NCBI GenBank assembly: GCA_963704875.1
Contig: CAVPIA010000008.1
Coordinates: 806,001-870,000, forward strand
DNA from: CAMYOC01 sp963704875
GTDB taxonomy: Bacteria > Pseudomonadota > Gammaproteobacteria > Steroidobacterales > XN24
DNA length: 64,000 nucleotides
Reading direction: 5' to 3'
Shown here in pieces: positions 44,701 to 53,517 of the stretch (the first letter of the stretch is position 1; the number at the start of each line of letters is the position of its first letter). The notes beneath the pieces are model-generated. The model saw only the letters and a program-made list of their open reading frames with translations. It made no database searches and was not told the origin of the DNA. The translations under genes and the position numbers were made by a program.

Positions 44701-45917
44701 GTGCCTTTGCGATGGATCACATAGCCGGGATTACCGTCTGAATTGTAGTCCCCGTATTCGGTCAGCAAGTTGTGAATCTTTTCGGTGAGAACGTTGTTAT
44801 TGGCCGGATCGTAGGTGTAAGTGGCTGTCGCCTCGGCACAGGTTGAACATCCCTTGCCAGCGATCGACTTGACCAGATTGACGTTGTTCAATGTCTGGAT
44901 GGTGTAGCTCGTATTCTGGCCCTGGCTGTTCTTCAGGTTCCGGCTGGTGCCGGTGATGTTGGTGATGTCGATGCGATTTGCGTCGCCGGCGTGATAGTTC
45001 GAGATGATGCGTCCGGAGTTGTCATAGGCGAAGGTGGCGTACCGAATGCCACGCTCGTCAATGATCCCGGTGAGACGGTGGGGGAAGAAACGCTCGCCAT
45101 CCTGGCTCAGGCCGTTTTCATACAAATACTGGCGTGTCGAGCCGTCTGGGTTGTCGACAAATTGCAGGTTGTCATCGCTGTCGTAACGGTAGCCCCACTG
45201 GCGACCTGCATCGTCTGTAATAGTTGCGATATGCCCGCCACCGTAATAAGAGATGGATAGCGTGTCGCCAAGAGGCCCGGCAATTTCAATCAGCCTGTCC
45301 GACAAGTCATAGATGTAGCTGAGTGTCCTTCCGTTCCGGTCAATCTCGGACAACAGCCGTCCGTCCGCCGAAAAGCCTTGCTCCGTTCCGTCCGGCGTGA
45401 CGACCAGGTAACCCGAACCATCGTCCAGGAGGCTTGTCTGAACGTCCGGATCGGTTTGCCAGGAGACGCCGTTGCTGGTGAATCGGTAGCCTTTGCCATC
45501 AGCTCGACGTACCCGCCAGTCGTCGCCGAGAGGCTCCATGCGTGTCAGGAAGCTGGCGGTCCAGCCATGACCGAAGCCAACATCCCGGTCATCTCCCAGG
45601 CTGTTGTAGTGACGAATGATTGGCAGCCGCCCCAGTGTGCCCGGACGATCGACTTCCTTTTGATATTTGTTTCCTGACGCAATATTGCAGGGATTGCCGG
45701 CCATCTCCGGCCGCGCCTTGGTCGCAATCGCCGAGTCATTGCCGGGGCAGCCTTGATTCTTGTTCCGCGTATCGCCGGATGACCATGGGGGTTCGACCGT
45801 GGTGACGAATTCCTGGGCCCTAAGCGCTCCTCCCGGGCCATTGATGTAAGGGTATATGGGGTGTTTGTACGAGTACGATCCTGATGCTTGCGCCGCCTGA
45901 CCGGGACCATTCTGCAC
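41772..45917 (-). CDS. Rhs-family polymorphic toxin with damaged N-terminus
   Basis: A 1381-aa Rhs protein. A DUF6531-like N-terminal segment (NPCNIASGNKYQKEVD, about residue 75) is followed by dozens of YD/Rhs repeats (YDAAGRI, YEYDDAGNV) that form a beta cocoon. The core ends at residues 1228-1235 with NPLIYIDPYGL. The remaining 146 residues are the variable toxin region: a Gly/Ala-rich first part, then FFRGGFGRNWRPPNLRGKTD and a hydrophobic Ala-rich tail ending CGCEQ. I do not recognise the toxin family. The reading frame opens with GTG and has no signal peptide; the probable original N-terminus lies upstream in another frame. Confidence 0.9.
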   Translation of the reverse strand: MQNGPGQAAQASGSYSYKHPIYPYINGPGGALRAQEFVTTVEPPWSSGDTRNKNQGCPGNDSAIATKARPEMAGNPCNIASGNKYQKEVDRPGTLGRLPIIRHYNSLGDDRDVGFGHGWTASFLTRMEPLGDDWRVRRADGKGYRFTSNGVSWQTDPDVQTSLLDDGSGYLVVTPDGTEQGFSADGRLLSEIDRNGRTLSYIYDLSDRLIEIAGPLGDTLSISYYGGGHIATITDDAGRQWGYRYDSDDNLQFVDNPDGSTRQYLYENGLSQDGERFFPHRLTGIIDERGIRYATFAYDNSGRIISNYHAGDANRIDITNITGTSRNLKNSQGQNTSYTIQTLNNVNLVKSIAGKGCSTCAEATATYTYDPANNNVLTEKIHNLLTEYGDYNSDGNPGYVIHRKGTAGARRVDYTYDPRFRDRVSTMSEPSVSAGNSKVTTYEYDDAGNVTSIRIDGFTPAGVAVSQTTAFQYNGPLNQLSLIDGPRTDVADITALDYYADDASEGDNRGRLRSVIGPTGIADRDNIQYSATGKVLSEQRPNGLSVTYTYYPGNDRLETITETDQGSSDDRVTHFTYLPTGETDVVTTAHGTSDATSIDFDYDDARRLTRITDGLGNYIEYELDTEGNVTQEDIYDSTHVLRNALSRTFDAYSHVDLVTRENESLDYYVAADGRPITVKNGRGKTTSLSYDNAKRQTTQVADSSGVAANTGFNDYDAADRPGYIRDPEFNQTYFDYDDLGDLLSQDSPDTGLTSFDAYDGAGNILQKTDAKGLVFQYSYDALNRLVVVDVQGSTDDDLSFVYDSCTNGTGRLCSVAKGIGGSNPVSVSYAYNAFGDVTTHQGLSYGYDAAGRIASVTYPSGALVEYDHDAAGQTTEVTLTIDGQTQVMAQNVLYEPFGPLKSLQYGNGLTLSQIVDTAYRILDITVPGVMELTDGTYDEAGNLIARTEDTGTPELAQFTYDGINRLDTADGAFGSRDYDLDRNGNRNKLVSDGVTTTYTYPRNRYRKHENQPTKDTVWNYTHDANGSITAKTSIGAGPDRLFAYSAHNRLLQVSEDDGTVTIQGEYAYNGLGQRVRKDAGGESFEYRYGLGGKLLAILDDTGQPVRELVYLNRQPLAVVDHEADAVYYVHNDHLGTPRALSDESGTRVWTAVYDPFGAATVDEDPDQDGISVTLNLRFPGQYYDQETGLHYNYFRTYDPSTGRYLESDPIGLWGGTNTYEYVYSNPLIYIDPYGLWALGDPLPQGFVDFSAGLGDALLLGQGQRLRDLTGVDGGVDKCSNAYDYGSYAALAAGGGRLAYAGLAKGGSLLASSGAQASGFRQGLKTFFRGGFGRNWRPPNLRGKTDAQLRASAGKTNFGINAYGAGVTAAAAAGAAECGCEQ

Positions 45918-46008
45918 GTATGTCGGGCCCTCGAGCGGGCGTCTTATATTTTACGTACTCGGAGCCGGTGGAGGGTGGATAAAGGTCATAGGCTCTTTGA
46001 ATGCCCGA

Positions 46009-46182
46009 CTAATAGCTCGGGTACTCTGCGTCGAAGCCGCAATCCACCCCGAACATTGCGTCCCAGGCGCAATACGTCATCCGCCAAACCACCCATTCGC
46101 CGGGACCGGGCTGATACTCGGCTTGAGCAGGCCCCCCAGTCAGAGAGCAGAGTATGGCAATAAACACCGGGCCGATGCGGTG
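46009..46182 (-). pseudogene. Detached signal-peptide end of the Rhs gene
   Basis: The minus-strand frame reads a hydrophobic signal-like segment (HRIGPVFIAILCSLTGGPAQA), then EYQPGPGEWVVWRMTYCAWD, and stops at TAG (46009-46011). Read through the TAG, the same frame continues plausibly (SGIQRAYDLYPPSTGSEYVK) until about 45940, where the Rhs frame takes over with EGPTYVQNGPG. I infer one nonsense mutation and one frameshift that cut the secretion signal from the Rhs body. There is no good start codon for the fragment; the ORF open to 46320 has an ATG but a poor N-terminus. Confidence 0.5.
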
Positions 46183-47169
46183 TCCAAACGACCATGTCGT
46201 TTTCCGAGAAGCGTTGGCGGCTGATGATCGTGCTAGCGATCTTGAGCGGGCCGAATTCGATAGAATCCTCGATGAGTTGACGGTAATAGTGTCATTCGTG
46301 CCCGATCTCAATCTCGCCATGTTTCCTCTCCCTGGAAAGCATCCACTTGGGTGCTACTCGGTCCTTGCGCGGTGTTGGGCTGGCCAGTTCATGGTGCCCT
46401 CCCAGCCTCGAACGCATTGATGCCAACGCTGCGGGGTCGGGTCAACATCAATTCTGGCGCTGGTGCCGAATTGATGGTCCAAGTCATTGATGCAGAAAGA
46501 ATCGGATGATTTTCTGGCAAGTCCGCAATCGGGAAAAGGATGAAGTTCTGAGATCAATATGCGCGTATATGAGCAATTGCGCCCATTGGCGGCATGACAT
46601 CGGCCATCACTTCCGTTATCGAGTCGAGTAGATGCCCAAGCTGTGGGCCTAGGCAGGAACGCGGAGCTGGAAATCCTCGGAGCGACAGAATCAAGCACTG
46701 TCCATCGGACTTATGTGGCCACGATTAGAGGTCTCTCAATGACCGGATTGGGTCGGAAGAAGACCTTGAGTACGACAGTCTACTAGCCCGCCGTCAGCTC
46801 ATATCTGCTACTCATAATCCCTTGGTCGGTGTATAGAGTGGCCGCGCAGGTCGAGGCCTATCGACGTGGACATCTACCCAGAACTCTCAACCTGAGGACT
46901 CGGGGCCATGGGGTTAGTGTCACGCCTGCACGGGAACAGAGACCTCGTCCTGAACGCTCGTTTTCCTGTCAGAAAGCGACAACCAAGCAACCCCAGGCCG
47001 ATCTGCAGCGGCGGGCTCGGTTTGCTCACACTGGCCGGAACTGGCCTATCCCGGTCAGAAATGTTTAGATTCGCGGCGGTCCTGTCCCTACCCCTGTATC
47101 GGCAGAGTGGTGCTGTTCGATGTAAGTGGCAGGGCCACAATCCCGGTAGCAAGTGGAAGATCTGATGCT
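46183..47169. other. Gene-poor region at the distal end of the Rhs island
   Basis: About 1 kb without a convincing gene. A 114-codon minus-strand ORF (46354-46698) and a 79-codon plus-strand ORF (46829-47068) have compositions unlike proteins of the region, and I do not believe them. The distal att-like repeat lies at 46810-46827. Lower GC and frequent stops suggest decayed DNA. Confidence 0.5.
46810..46827 (+). repeat. att-like direct repeat, distal copy
   Basis: ACTCATAATCCCTTGGTC, identical to 40873-40890 in the tRNA-Ile gene. Sequence on both sides differs, so this is not a second tRNA gene. It marks the likely right end of the island. Confidence 0.8.
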
Positions 47170-48513
47170 ATGTCGAGAGTAGTTCTCCCCAGTCTGATGG
47201 CCAGTCGGCGTCTCCGCCTGTTCGCCTTCACTTCCTTCTATGTCGCCCAGGGCCTGCCGATCGGCATGATCACGGTCGCAATGCCGGCCTGGCTCGCCGG
47301 CGCCGGCGCGAGCGCCGGTGAGGTCGCCGGGTTCGTTGCGATTTCGACATTGCCATGGGGATTCAAGCTCTTCGCTGGCCCGATGATGGACCGATTCCGC
47401 TTCCCCACGCTGGGTGGACGGAGGCCCTGGGTCATGCTCGCGCAGATGGGACTGCTGGTCGCTCTCCTGGGACTCGCGATGATTGGCGGGACGACGGAGG
47501 ATCTTGCGTTTCTTACCTGGAGTTGCTTCGTGATCAACAGCTTCGCCGCAGTCCAGGACGTGGCGGTGGACGGCATGGCAATCGATGTATTGCCGGAGGA
47601 CGAGCGCGGGCGCGCCAACGCCCTGATGGCCTTTGGGCAGGTCGCCGGTTACGCAGGATCGGGCGCGTTGTGCGGATGGCTGCTCGTGCGATACGGCGTC
47701 TCCATGACGGCGGGTGCTATGACGGTCGGCGTCGCCGCGATTCTCCTGATCGCCGTGCTGCTGCGGGAACGCGATGGCGAGAAACTGCTGCCGTGGACGG
47801 CCGGCAGCGTGCAGCATGAGGAGCATCTTCTGCAAACCAGCTGGAAATCGATCTCCGTCAATCTTGTGCGTGTGCTCGTGCTGCCGATGAGCCTGCTGCT
47901 CATGCTCGTTACGCTCTGCTGGCGAATCAGCGACGGTATCTTCATCACTGCCATCCCGGTGGTGTTGACCCAGGAATTCGGCTGGGCCAGCAGTGACTAT
48001 TCGATGTGGTACTCGAACTCGAGTTTCATTGCGGCCCTGTGCGGCGTGTTTCTCGGGCCCTTCATCGACCGGCACGGTGCCCGCAGGTTCTTCATTGTGG
48101 GCTTCATTGCCTGTGCGATCTCCTATTTCACGCTCGCCATGATGTCGGACGCCTGGGATCAGAAGTATGTCTGGATCGCGGGGATGTTCGCCGTGAACTT
48201 CTCGATCCAGGTGATCTTCGTGTCATTCATCTCGCTGCACATGACGATCTGCTGGCCGAAGGTCGCCGCAACCCAGTTCGCCGTCTACATGGCCTGGTCA
48301 AACCTCGCCCGTTCTTTCGGCGCGAAAGCGTACGGAGAGTTGTCTCCTCACCTCGAGGCTGGTCAGGAAACGATGATCATGGCCGGACTGAGCCTGCTGG
48401 GCGCCGGGCTGCTCGCATTCGTCAAATTGGAAGGTCATCGCGAGCGTCTGAAGCAGCTTAGCGTCACCAGGCCCGTGGAGGATGCGCTGAGCGACGTGCC
48501 GGCGCGATTCTGA
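47170..48513 (+). CDS. MFS permease, AmpG-like
   Basis: A 447-aa twelve-TM transporter, start at ATG 47170; the 21 upstream codons have no ribosome binding site. AmpG/acetyl-CoA transporter-type features are the N-terminal FTSFYVAQGLPIGMITVAMPAWLAGAG, GLFKxxxGPxxDR-like GFKLFAGPMMDRFRF, and RPWVMLAQ, then QDVAVDGMAIDVLPEDERGRAN. AmpG imports anhydro-muropeptides; this relative may carry those or another substrate. It is the first gene beyond the island's right repeat. Confidence 0.85.
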   Translation: MSRVVLPSLMASRRLRLFAFTSFYVAQGLPIGMITVAMPAWLAGAGASAGEVAGFVAISTLPWGFKLFAGPMMDRFRFPTLGGRRPWVMLAQMGLLVALLGLAMIGGTTEDLAFLTWSCFVINSFAAVQDVAVDGMAIDVLPEDERGRANALMAFGQVAGYAGSGALCGWLLVRYGVSMTAGAMTVGVAAILLIAVLLRERDGEKLLPWTAGSVQHEEHLLQTSWKSISVNLVRVLVLPMSLLLMLVTLCWRISDGIFITAIPVVLTQEFGWASSDYSMWYSNSSFIAALCGVFLGPFIDRHGARRFFIVGFIACAISYFTLAMMSDAWDQKYVWIAGMFAVNFSIQVIFVSFISLHMTICWPKVAATQFAVYMAWSNLARSFGAKAYGELSPHLEAGQETMIMAGLSLLGAGLLAFVKLEGHRERLKQLSVTRPVEDALSDVPARF

Positions 48514-48530
48514 CCCCAGCTTCGGCACCT

Positions 48531-48752
48531 GGTCGAACCGGAGTTATTCGGTCCGCCGCGGCAGGATCAGTCGGAGCCAAGGTGAGATTCACTGCTTGTG
48601 TCTGGAGGCTCCGTGCCTCGCCAGCCCGGACACTTTACCCTTGGCTTTCCGCAGCATGTGGTCCAACGCGGCGTGGATCGCCAGGCAGTCTTTTTTCGGC
48701 CTGACGACTACGAGCGTTATCTCGATCCCTGAGAGAACCGCGGTTCGACCCC
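48531..48752 (+). mobile_element. RAYT-derived element, copy 1
   Basis: A 222-bp unit, from a GGTCGAACCGG half-palindrome at the left to GAACCGCGGTTCGACCCC at the right, enclosing the 5' end of a REP-associated transposase gene. It has a same-orientation partner at 51530-51752, about 3.0 kb away, and both stop at the same point in the gene. Confidence 0.75.
48613..48732 (+). pseudogene. Truncated REP-associated tyrosine transposase (RAYT), copy 1
   Basis: GTG-started, 39 codons: VPRQPGHFTLGFPQHVVQRG, then VDRQAVFFRPDDYERYLDP and a stop. This is the conserved N-terminus of TnpA-REP/RAYT proteins (PRxPR...G.PQHVVQRGxxRQ..FF...DY..YL). The catalytic HUH and tyrosine motifs are absent, so it cannot act. 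Confidence 0.8.
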
Positions 48753-48915
48753 AGTTACGCATATTGTATGTGGCGGGCCCACCGCCTCCCCTCTGGCTTT
48801 TGATTCCTCCAGCCACACCAGGCAACCAGCGGCCTTCATCGCAGCCACGCAATCGACAAGTCGCCGGATTTTTAGCATGATCCCGGAAGCGACCGGAGAC
48901 TCAATAACAACAGCT

Positions 48916-51174
48916 ATGTCTTTTTTCCAGGAACTCAAGCGGCGCAACGTCGCTAGGGTGGCGGCGCTTTACGCGATCACCTCGTGGCTGTTGCTGCAAG
49001 TGACGGATGTGCTCTCGTCGCTGCTGCCGGTACCGGAATGGACCGGCTCGTTCGTGGTCATGCTGCTGCTTCTGGGCTTCTTTCCGGTGTTGGTCGTCTC
49101 CTGGGTCTACGAGATGACGCCAGAGGGGTTGCGAAGAGAGAAAGACATTGACCGCAACCGGTCGATCGCGCCTGAGACCGGGCGCAAGATCAACGTCCTG
49201 ATCATCATCATGCTGGCTCTCGCCATCCTTGCGGTAGCTGCCGATAGGCTCATCCCGGAGTCTGCGCCCCTCTCCCGCACGCCGGCAATCAAAGAACCTG
49301 ATGAGATCGAAGCGGCCAATACGGAACAGCCAACCACCGGAAGACTCGTCCCGACCCCGGGCCACTCCATCGCCGTGCTGCCATTCGTCAACATGTCCAA
49401 CGACCCGGAGCAGGAATATTTCTCGGATGGCATTGCCGAGGAATTGCTGAATGTGCTGGCGCAGTACCCCGGCCTGCGAGTCGCCGCGCGCACCTCTTCA
49501 TTTCAGTTCAAGGGGCAGAATCCGGACATTGACGCTATTGCGGAAAAGTTAAACGTCAACCACGTACTGGAAGGCTCGGTGCGCAAGTCTGGCAACACCT
49601 TGCGTATTACCGCGCAGTTGATCGAAGCAGAGACAGGTTTTCATTTGTGGTCGGAGGCCTACGACCGGGAACTGATCGATGTGTTCTCCATCCAGGACGA
49701 AATTTCCGCCGCCATTGGCGATGCACTAAGCATCCAGCTTGCGCTGGTCAGTAGCTCAGGAGGTGCAACGCCTACTGTGCCGGCTGCGGCCAATCCGGCA
49801 GCATTCGATGCCTATATGAAGGGCCGCCAACTGATCAACCTTCGCGGCAGACGAAACCTTGAAGAGGCCGTCACTCATCTTGAGCAAGCCCTGGCGCTTG
49901 ATGGGAATTATGCTCCGGCACACGCGCAGCTGGCGATCGCGATTTCGCTGCTCAGCAACAGCCCTGGCGCATACGGTAATTTCACCCTTGAAGAGGTGCG
50001 TCGGCGCGCGCTACCCCATATTGAAAAGGCTCTGGAACTGGACGAAGACCTTTCCGAAGCTTTCGCAGCCCGAACTATCTACAGCCTGATGATGGAGGAC
50101 AATGACGCCGCTATCGTGAACGGGAAGCGCACACTGGAGCTGAATCCCAGCTATGCGGACGCTCTCAACTGGCTGTATATCAGTCACGCTGCTATCGGGC
50201 AGCATGTGGAGGCCAGTGAGGCCCTTGATCGGCTGCTCGACATAGACCCTCTCTCCATTGTTGGTCGCTACAACCGTGCCCGAAGACTGGCATTGCTTGA
50301 AGGCCAGACGGCCCCCGCCCGCGCGATCGCGGACAGCCTGTACGAGCAGAGCCCAACGTTTAGCTACGTGACCAATGCGGCGATCTCATATTACGCAGGC
50401 CGGGACGATGAAGCCCTTGAATGGCTCCTCAGGGCCGGGAGTCAGAGCCCCGGGGGAGCCATAACCGCCATAAACGTAAACATGAGCCGCGTCGTGGGAC
50501 AGCTGAGGCTTCTGCCCGAGGCACTCAGGGTGGCAAATGACGCACACTATTGGGCGTATCTCAATCTGCGAATGTGGCCGGAATCCATCGCATCGGCCCG
50601 GCAACGACTCGAAGGCGATCCATCAGACCCGAACAGCATTCTGTACCTCGCCAATGCCCTGCACCTGTCCGGCGATATCGAAGGAGCCCAGGTGCTCTAC
50701 GAGAATCTTCTGGCCTTACGTTCCGGACAAGCCATTCTTGACAATACGTCGGAGAGCGTTGCCCCTACAGCCAGGGCAGCGCTTGGCCGTCTCAGGTCGG
50801 GTGATGAGGACGGCGCGCTGAACCTGATCGAGTTGACCAAAGAGGACCTGCGGCAGAGGAACCGGGCCGGCTTTGTCCACGGAGAATACTATCGCGCCGC
50901 CGCAATAGTCGCGGCGTTGGAAGGAAACAATGCTTCAGCGCTAGAGAACATCGCGAAAGCGATTGAGCATGGACCTCGCGACCCTTCCCTGTTTTCGGAA
51001 CCGGCATTCGTTGCATTCCGCGATTCGCCGGAGTTCCAGGCACTCGAATCGAGGCTGGACTCGATTCTCGCTGCGCAGCGTGTCACAGCCCTGCAAATGG
51101 TTTGCTTCGAAAATCCGGTTCCGGACTCATGGCAGCCATTGCCTGAAACATGTACTGGAGTCGAGCCTCTATGA
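48916..51174 (+). CDS. Membrane-anchored TolB-like domain and TPR protein
   Basis: A 752-aa protein starting at ATG 48916 (MSFFQELKRRNVARVAALYA). Three hydrophobic segments lie at about 14-36, 43-65 and 92-113. A periplasmic or cytosolic TolB/FlgO-like domain follows (SIAVLPFVNMSNDPEQEYFSDGIAEELLN ... VNHVLEGSVRKSGNTLRITAQLI), then repeated TPR helices (LEQALALDGNYAPAHAQLA; IEKALELDEDLSEAFAA; LELNPSYADALNWLY). This layout occurs as adenylate-cyclase-like or transcriptional-regulator relatives in marine gammaproteobacteria, but no cyclase or DNA-binding domain is present. Two RAYT-derived elements flank it. Role unknown. Confidence 0.85.
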   Translation: MSFFQELKRRNVARVAALYAITSWLLLQVTDVLSSLLPVPEWTGSFVVMLLLLGFFPVLVVSWVYEMTPEGLRREKDIDRNRSIAPETGRKINVLIIIMLALAILAVAADRLIPESAPLSRTPAIKEPDEIEAANTEQPTTGRLVPTPGHSIAVLPFVNMSNDPEQEYFSDGIAEELLNVLAQYPGLRVAARTSSFQFKGQNPDIDAIAEKLNVNHVLEGSVRKSGNTLRITAQLIEAETGFHLWSEAYDRELIDVFSIQDEISAAIGDALSIQLALVSSSGGATPTVPAAANPAAFDAYMKGRQLINLRGRRNLEEAVTHLEQALALDGNYAPAHAQLAIAISLLSNSPGAYGNFTLEEVRRRALPHIEKALELDEDLSEAFAARTIYSLMMEDNDAAIVNGKRTLELNPSYADALNWLYISHAAIGQHVEASEALDRLLDIDPLSIVGRYNRARRLALLEGQTAPARAIADSLYEQSPTFSYVTNAAISYYAGRDDEALEWLLRAGSQSPGGAITAINVNMSRVVGQLRLLPEALRVANDAHYWAYLNLRMWPESIASARQRLEGDPSDPNSILYLANALHLSGDIEGAQVLYENLLALRSGQAILDNTSESVAPTARAALGRLRSGDEDGALNLIELTKEDLRQRNRAGFVHGEYYRAAAIVAALEGNNASALENIAKAIEHGPRDPSLFSEPAFVAFRDSPEFQALESRLDSILAAQRVTALQMVCFENPVPDSWQPLPETCTGVEPL

Positions 51175-51529
51175 CTCAGGAGATGGTTTATCTATCTGCC
51201 CGCAGCGGCAGAAAATAGATCTGCCACCTTGGTTACCAGCAGCGCGGCGTGGTGTTTTGGGATATCCAATAGATCAGACCAGTTACGCCCCGGCTACGCA
51301 ACTGGCCGTTCTGAGACGTTCACCTGTACTGCGTTACAATTTTCGCCGCCAGACGAAGGCAGGCATCCACGCAATATCGCATAGAAGCTGTCCATATCCA
51401 TCCGCTCAAAGAAGTGGATGCCTCTGCTATGGTATGGGCCACAACTCCATCGCAAGTGGTTCAGATACTTAGATATGCCATTAGCGATGAATGACATTGC
51501 GCCAGCAAGACAATAGCCGGTAAGTCACT
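51175..51529. other. Intergenic region after the TPR gene
   Basis: About 350 bp with no believable ORF. It separates the TPR gene from the second RAYT-derived element. Confidence 0.4.
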
Positions 51530-51752
51530 GGGGTCGAACTGCAATTTTTCGGTCTGCCGCGGCAAGATGAATCTAGGCCAGGGTGAGATTTACTGCTTGT
51601 GTCCGGAAGCTCAGCGCCTCGCCAGCCCCAATACTTTGTCCCTGGCTTTCTGCAGCATGTGGTCCAAGGCGGTGTGGATCGTCAAGCAGCGTTTTTCGGC
51701 CAGACGACGACGAGCGTTATCTCGATGCCAGGAAAGAGCCGCGGTTCGGCCC
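51530..51752 (+). mobile_element. RAYT-derived element, copy 2, with dead transposase fragment
   Basis: Diverged direct repeat of 48531-48752, starting GGGGTCGAACTGC. The transposase fragment begins at 51614, where the GTG start of copy 1 has become GCG. It reads APRQPQYFVPGFLQHVVQGG and then VDRQAAFF, and shifts frame by loss of one T in the T-run (five T against six in copy 1). Corrected, it continues RPDDDERYLDA. It ends, as copy 1 does, just after YLD in a GCCGCGGTTCGG palindrome. Confidence 0.75.
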
Positions 51753-52005
51753 TATTGTCAGTGCTCGGCTTACGAGAGGTCGCCTGATGGCGACTTTTCT
51801 TGTGCCGCCCGTCAATTCAACAGGCCTCCGGAGGCCTGGGAATTTCGGTAGTCTTGGAATGCCTTTACACCGGAATCATTTGTAAAGCTTAACTTCAAAA
51901 CCGGCGTAACTTCGCTGTGTGGAGCAGTAAGCGAATGTTCACTTATGATTGAATGCGGTGACGGATGGAGAGCGGGCCGGGAATTGCACTGAATGGGAGC
52001 CGAGC
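51753..52005. other. Intergenic region before the S10 peptidase
   Basis: About 250 bp, AT-richer than its surroundings, which must hold the promoter of the S10 gene. No clear -35/-10 pair stands out. Confidence 0.4.
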
Positions 52006-53517
52006 ATGTCAAACGACAAATCAAAAGACCGCAAGAAAAAGAAGCACAAGGCGCCCAAGGGCATAACCACCGACCACAAACTGGGATCAGGTGACGAAAA
52101 GCTGGAGTACAAGGCAACCGCGGAGTGGATCGTTCTCACCACGAACGAGAAGCCCAGGGCCGAGATGTTCCACATTTCCTACATCAAGAAGGACGAGCCC
52201 TCGTCCGAAAGGCCGGTGACATTTGTGTTCAACGGCGGCCCCGGAGCGAGCTCCGCCTACCTGCACGTCGGAGCCATCGGCCCCAAACGCGTGCTGTTCA
52301 ACGAGGAAGGGACGCCAAAGAAGCCGCCGGTCAAGCTCGTCGATAACCAGGAATCATGGCTTGCGTTTACCGACCTGGTGTTCGTGGACCCCATTGGAAC
52401 GGGCTTCAGCCGCACGATTGAGGAGCCGGACCAATCCGAGAAACCTGATGCCGCCAAGAAACCCGACGAGCAGAACAAGGAATTCTATAAATTGAAGCGG
52501 GACCTGGAGTCTCTCGGCGAATTCATTCAAAAATACCTGTCCCGAAACAAGCGCTGGGACTCCCCGGTGTTCATCGCCGGAGAGAGTTACGGTGGGTTTC
52601 GGGTCGGAAAACTCGCCAGACTCCTGCAGGAGGGCTACGGCGTCGGACTAAACGGTGCGATCCTGATTTCACCGGCGCTGGAGTGGGCGCTTCTGGATCC
52701 CTCGGACTACGACCTTCTGCACTGGACGGACACGTTTCCCACCATGGCGCTGGCGGCCCGCCACCACGGCAGAAGCCGGGTGCCGAGTGAGACATTCGAG
52801 GAGCTCAAGCAAAAGGCTGAGACTTTCGCCACGACTGATCTGACCAACTACCTGGTGCAGGGCGCGCGCTTTCCACAGGAGCAGACACGTGCCGTGCTGA
52901 AAAACATCGCGGATTTCCTGGGATTGGAGCAGGACTTCGTCGATCGCTTTAACGGGCGCATACCTATGCAGCGCTTCTGCCGCGAGCTGCTGAAAGACAC
53001 GCGCGAAGTATGCGGTTTTTACGATGCCACGGTGAAGGCCGTGGATCCGTTCCCTGATCGGGACACCCACCAGGCGCCGGACCCTACTTTGTTCGCAATC
53101 GAGCGCGTGTTCGCCGGAGGTATAAACACACAAATTCGGCAAAACCTGAAGCTCGAGACCGACCGGGATTACAGGCTTTTGAGCATGGACGTCAATTCTT
53201 CCTGGAAGGTCGACACACAGACCCATGCCTTTGAACTACAGGTCGGGGCAACCGATGACCTTCGGTACGCGATGTCGTTGAACCCGTACATGAAGGTGTT
53301 TATCACTCATGGCCTGTACGACATGGTCACGCCCTATTTTTCTTCGGATCGCCTGGTTGACCACATGAAGCTAACCGGCGCCCAGAAGCAGAATCTCACC
53401 GTCGAGCACTACAAGGGCGGGCACATGTTTTATGCGTGGGAGGCATCTCGTGTGGCGTTCACAGATTCGATAAAGGCATTTTACGATAATAGCTTGCGGG
53501 AGACGGGGTCAGAGTAG
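52006..53517 (+). CDS. S10-family serine carboxypeptidase-like protein
   Basis: A 503-aa alpha/beta hydrolase of the S10 family. FVFNGGPGASSAYLHVGAIGP is the oxyanion-hole region, GESYGG (near residue 190) carries the catalytic serine, GLYDMVTPYF the aspartate and YKGGHMFY the histidine. I chose ATG 52006 (MSNDKSKDRKKKKHKAPKG). This N-terminus is a lysine-rich stretch with no signal peptide, and the longer reading from 51949 also lacks one, which is odd for a family that is usually exported. The stop codon falls inside a REP-like palindrome. Confidence 0.88.
   Translation: MSNDKSKDRKKKKHKAPKGITTDHKLGSGDEKLEYKATAEWIVLTTNEKPRAEMFHISYIKKDEPSSERPVTFVFNGGPGASSAYLHVGAIGPKRVLFNEEGTPKKPPVKLVDNQESWLAFTDLVFVDPIGTGFSRTIEEPDQSEKPDAAKKPDEQNKEFYKLKRDLESLGEFIQKYLSRNKRWDSPVFIAGESYGGFRVGKLARLLQEGYGVGLNGAILISPALEWALLDPSDYDLLHWTDTFPTMALAARHHGRSRVPSETFEELKQKAETFATTDLTNYLVQGARFPQEQTRAVLKNIADFLGLEQDFVDRFNGRIPMQRFCRELLKDTREVCGFYDATVKAVDPFPDRDTHQAPDPTLFAIERVFAGGINTQIRQNLKLETDRDYRLLSMDVNSSWKVDTQTHAFELQVGATDDLRYAMSLNPYMKVFITHGLYDMVTPYFSSDRLVDHMKLTGAQKQNLTVEHYKGGHMFYAWEASRVAFTDSIKAFYDNSLRETGSE

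Noticed and set aside
46354..46698. 114-codon ORF in the distal part of the Rhs island
   Set aside because: No ribosome binding site, no family resemblance and a composition unlike real genes here.
47065..48075. 336-codon minus-strand ORF opposite the MFS gene
   Set aside because: His/Gln/Arg-rich antisense reading of a clear membrane transporter.
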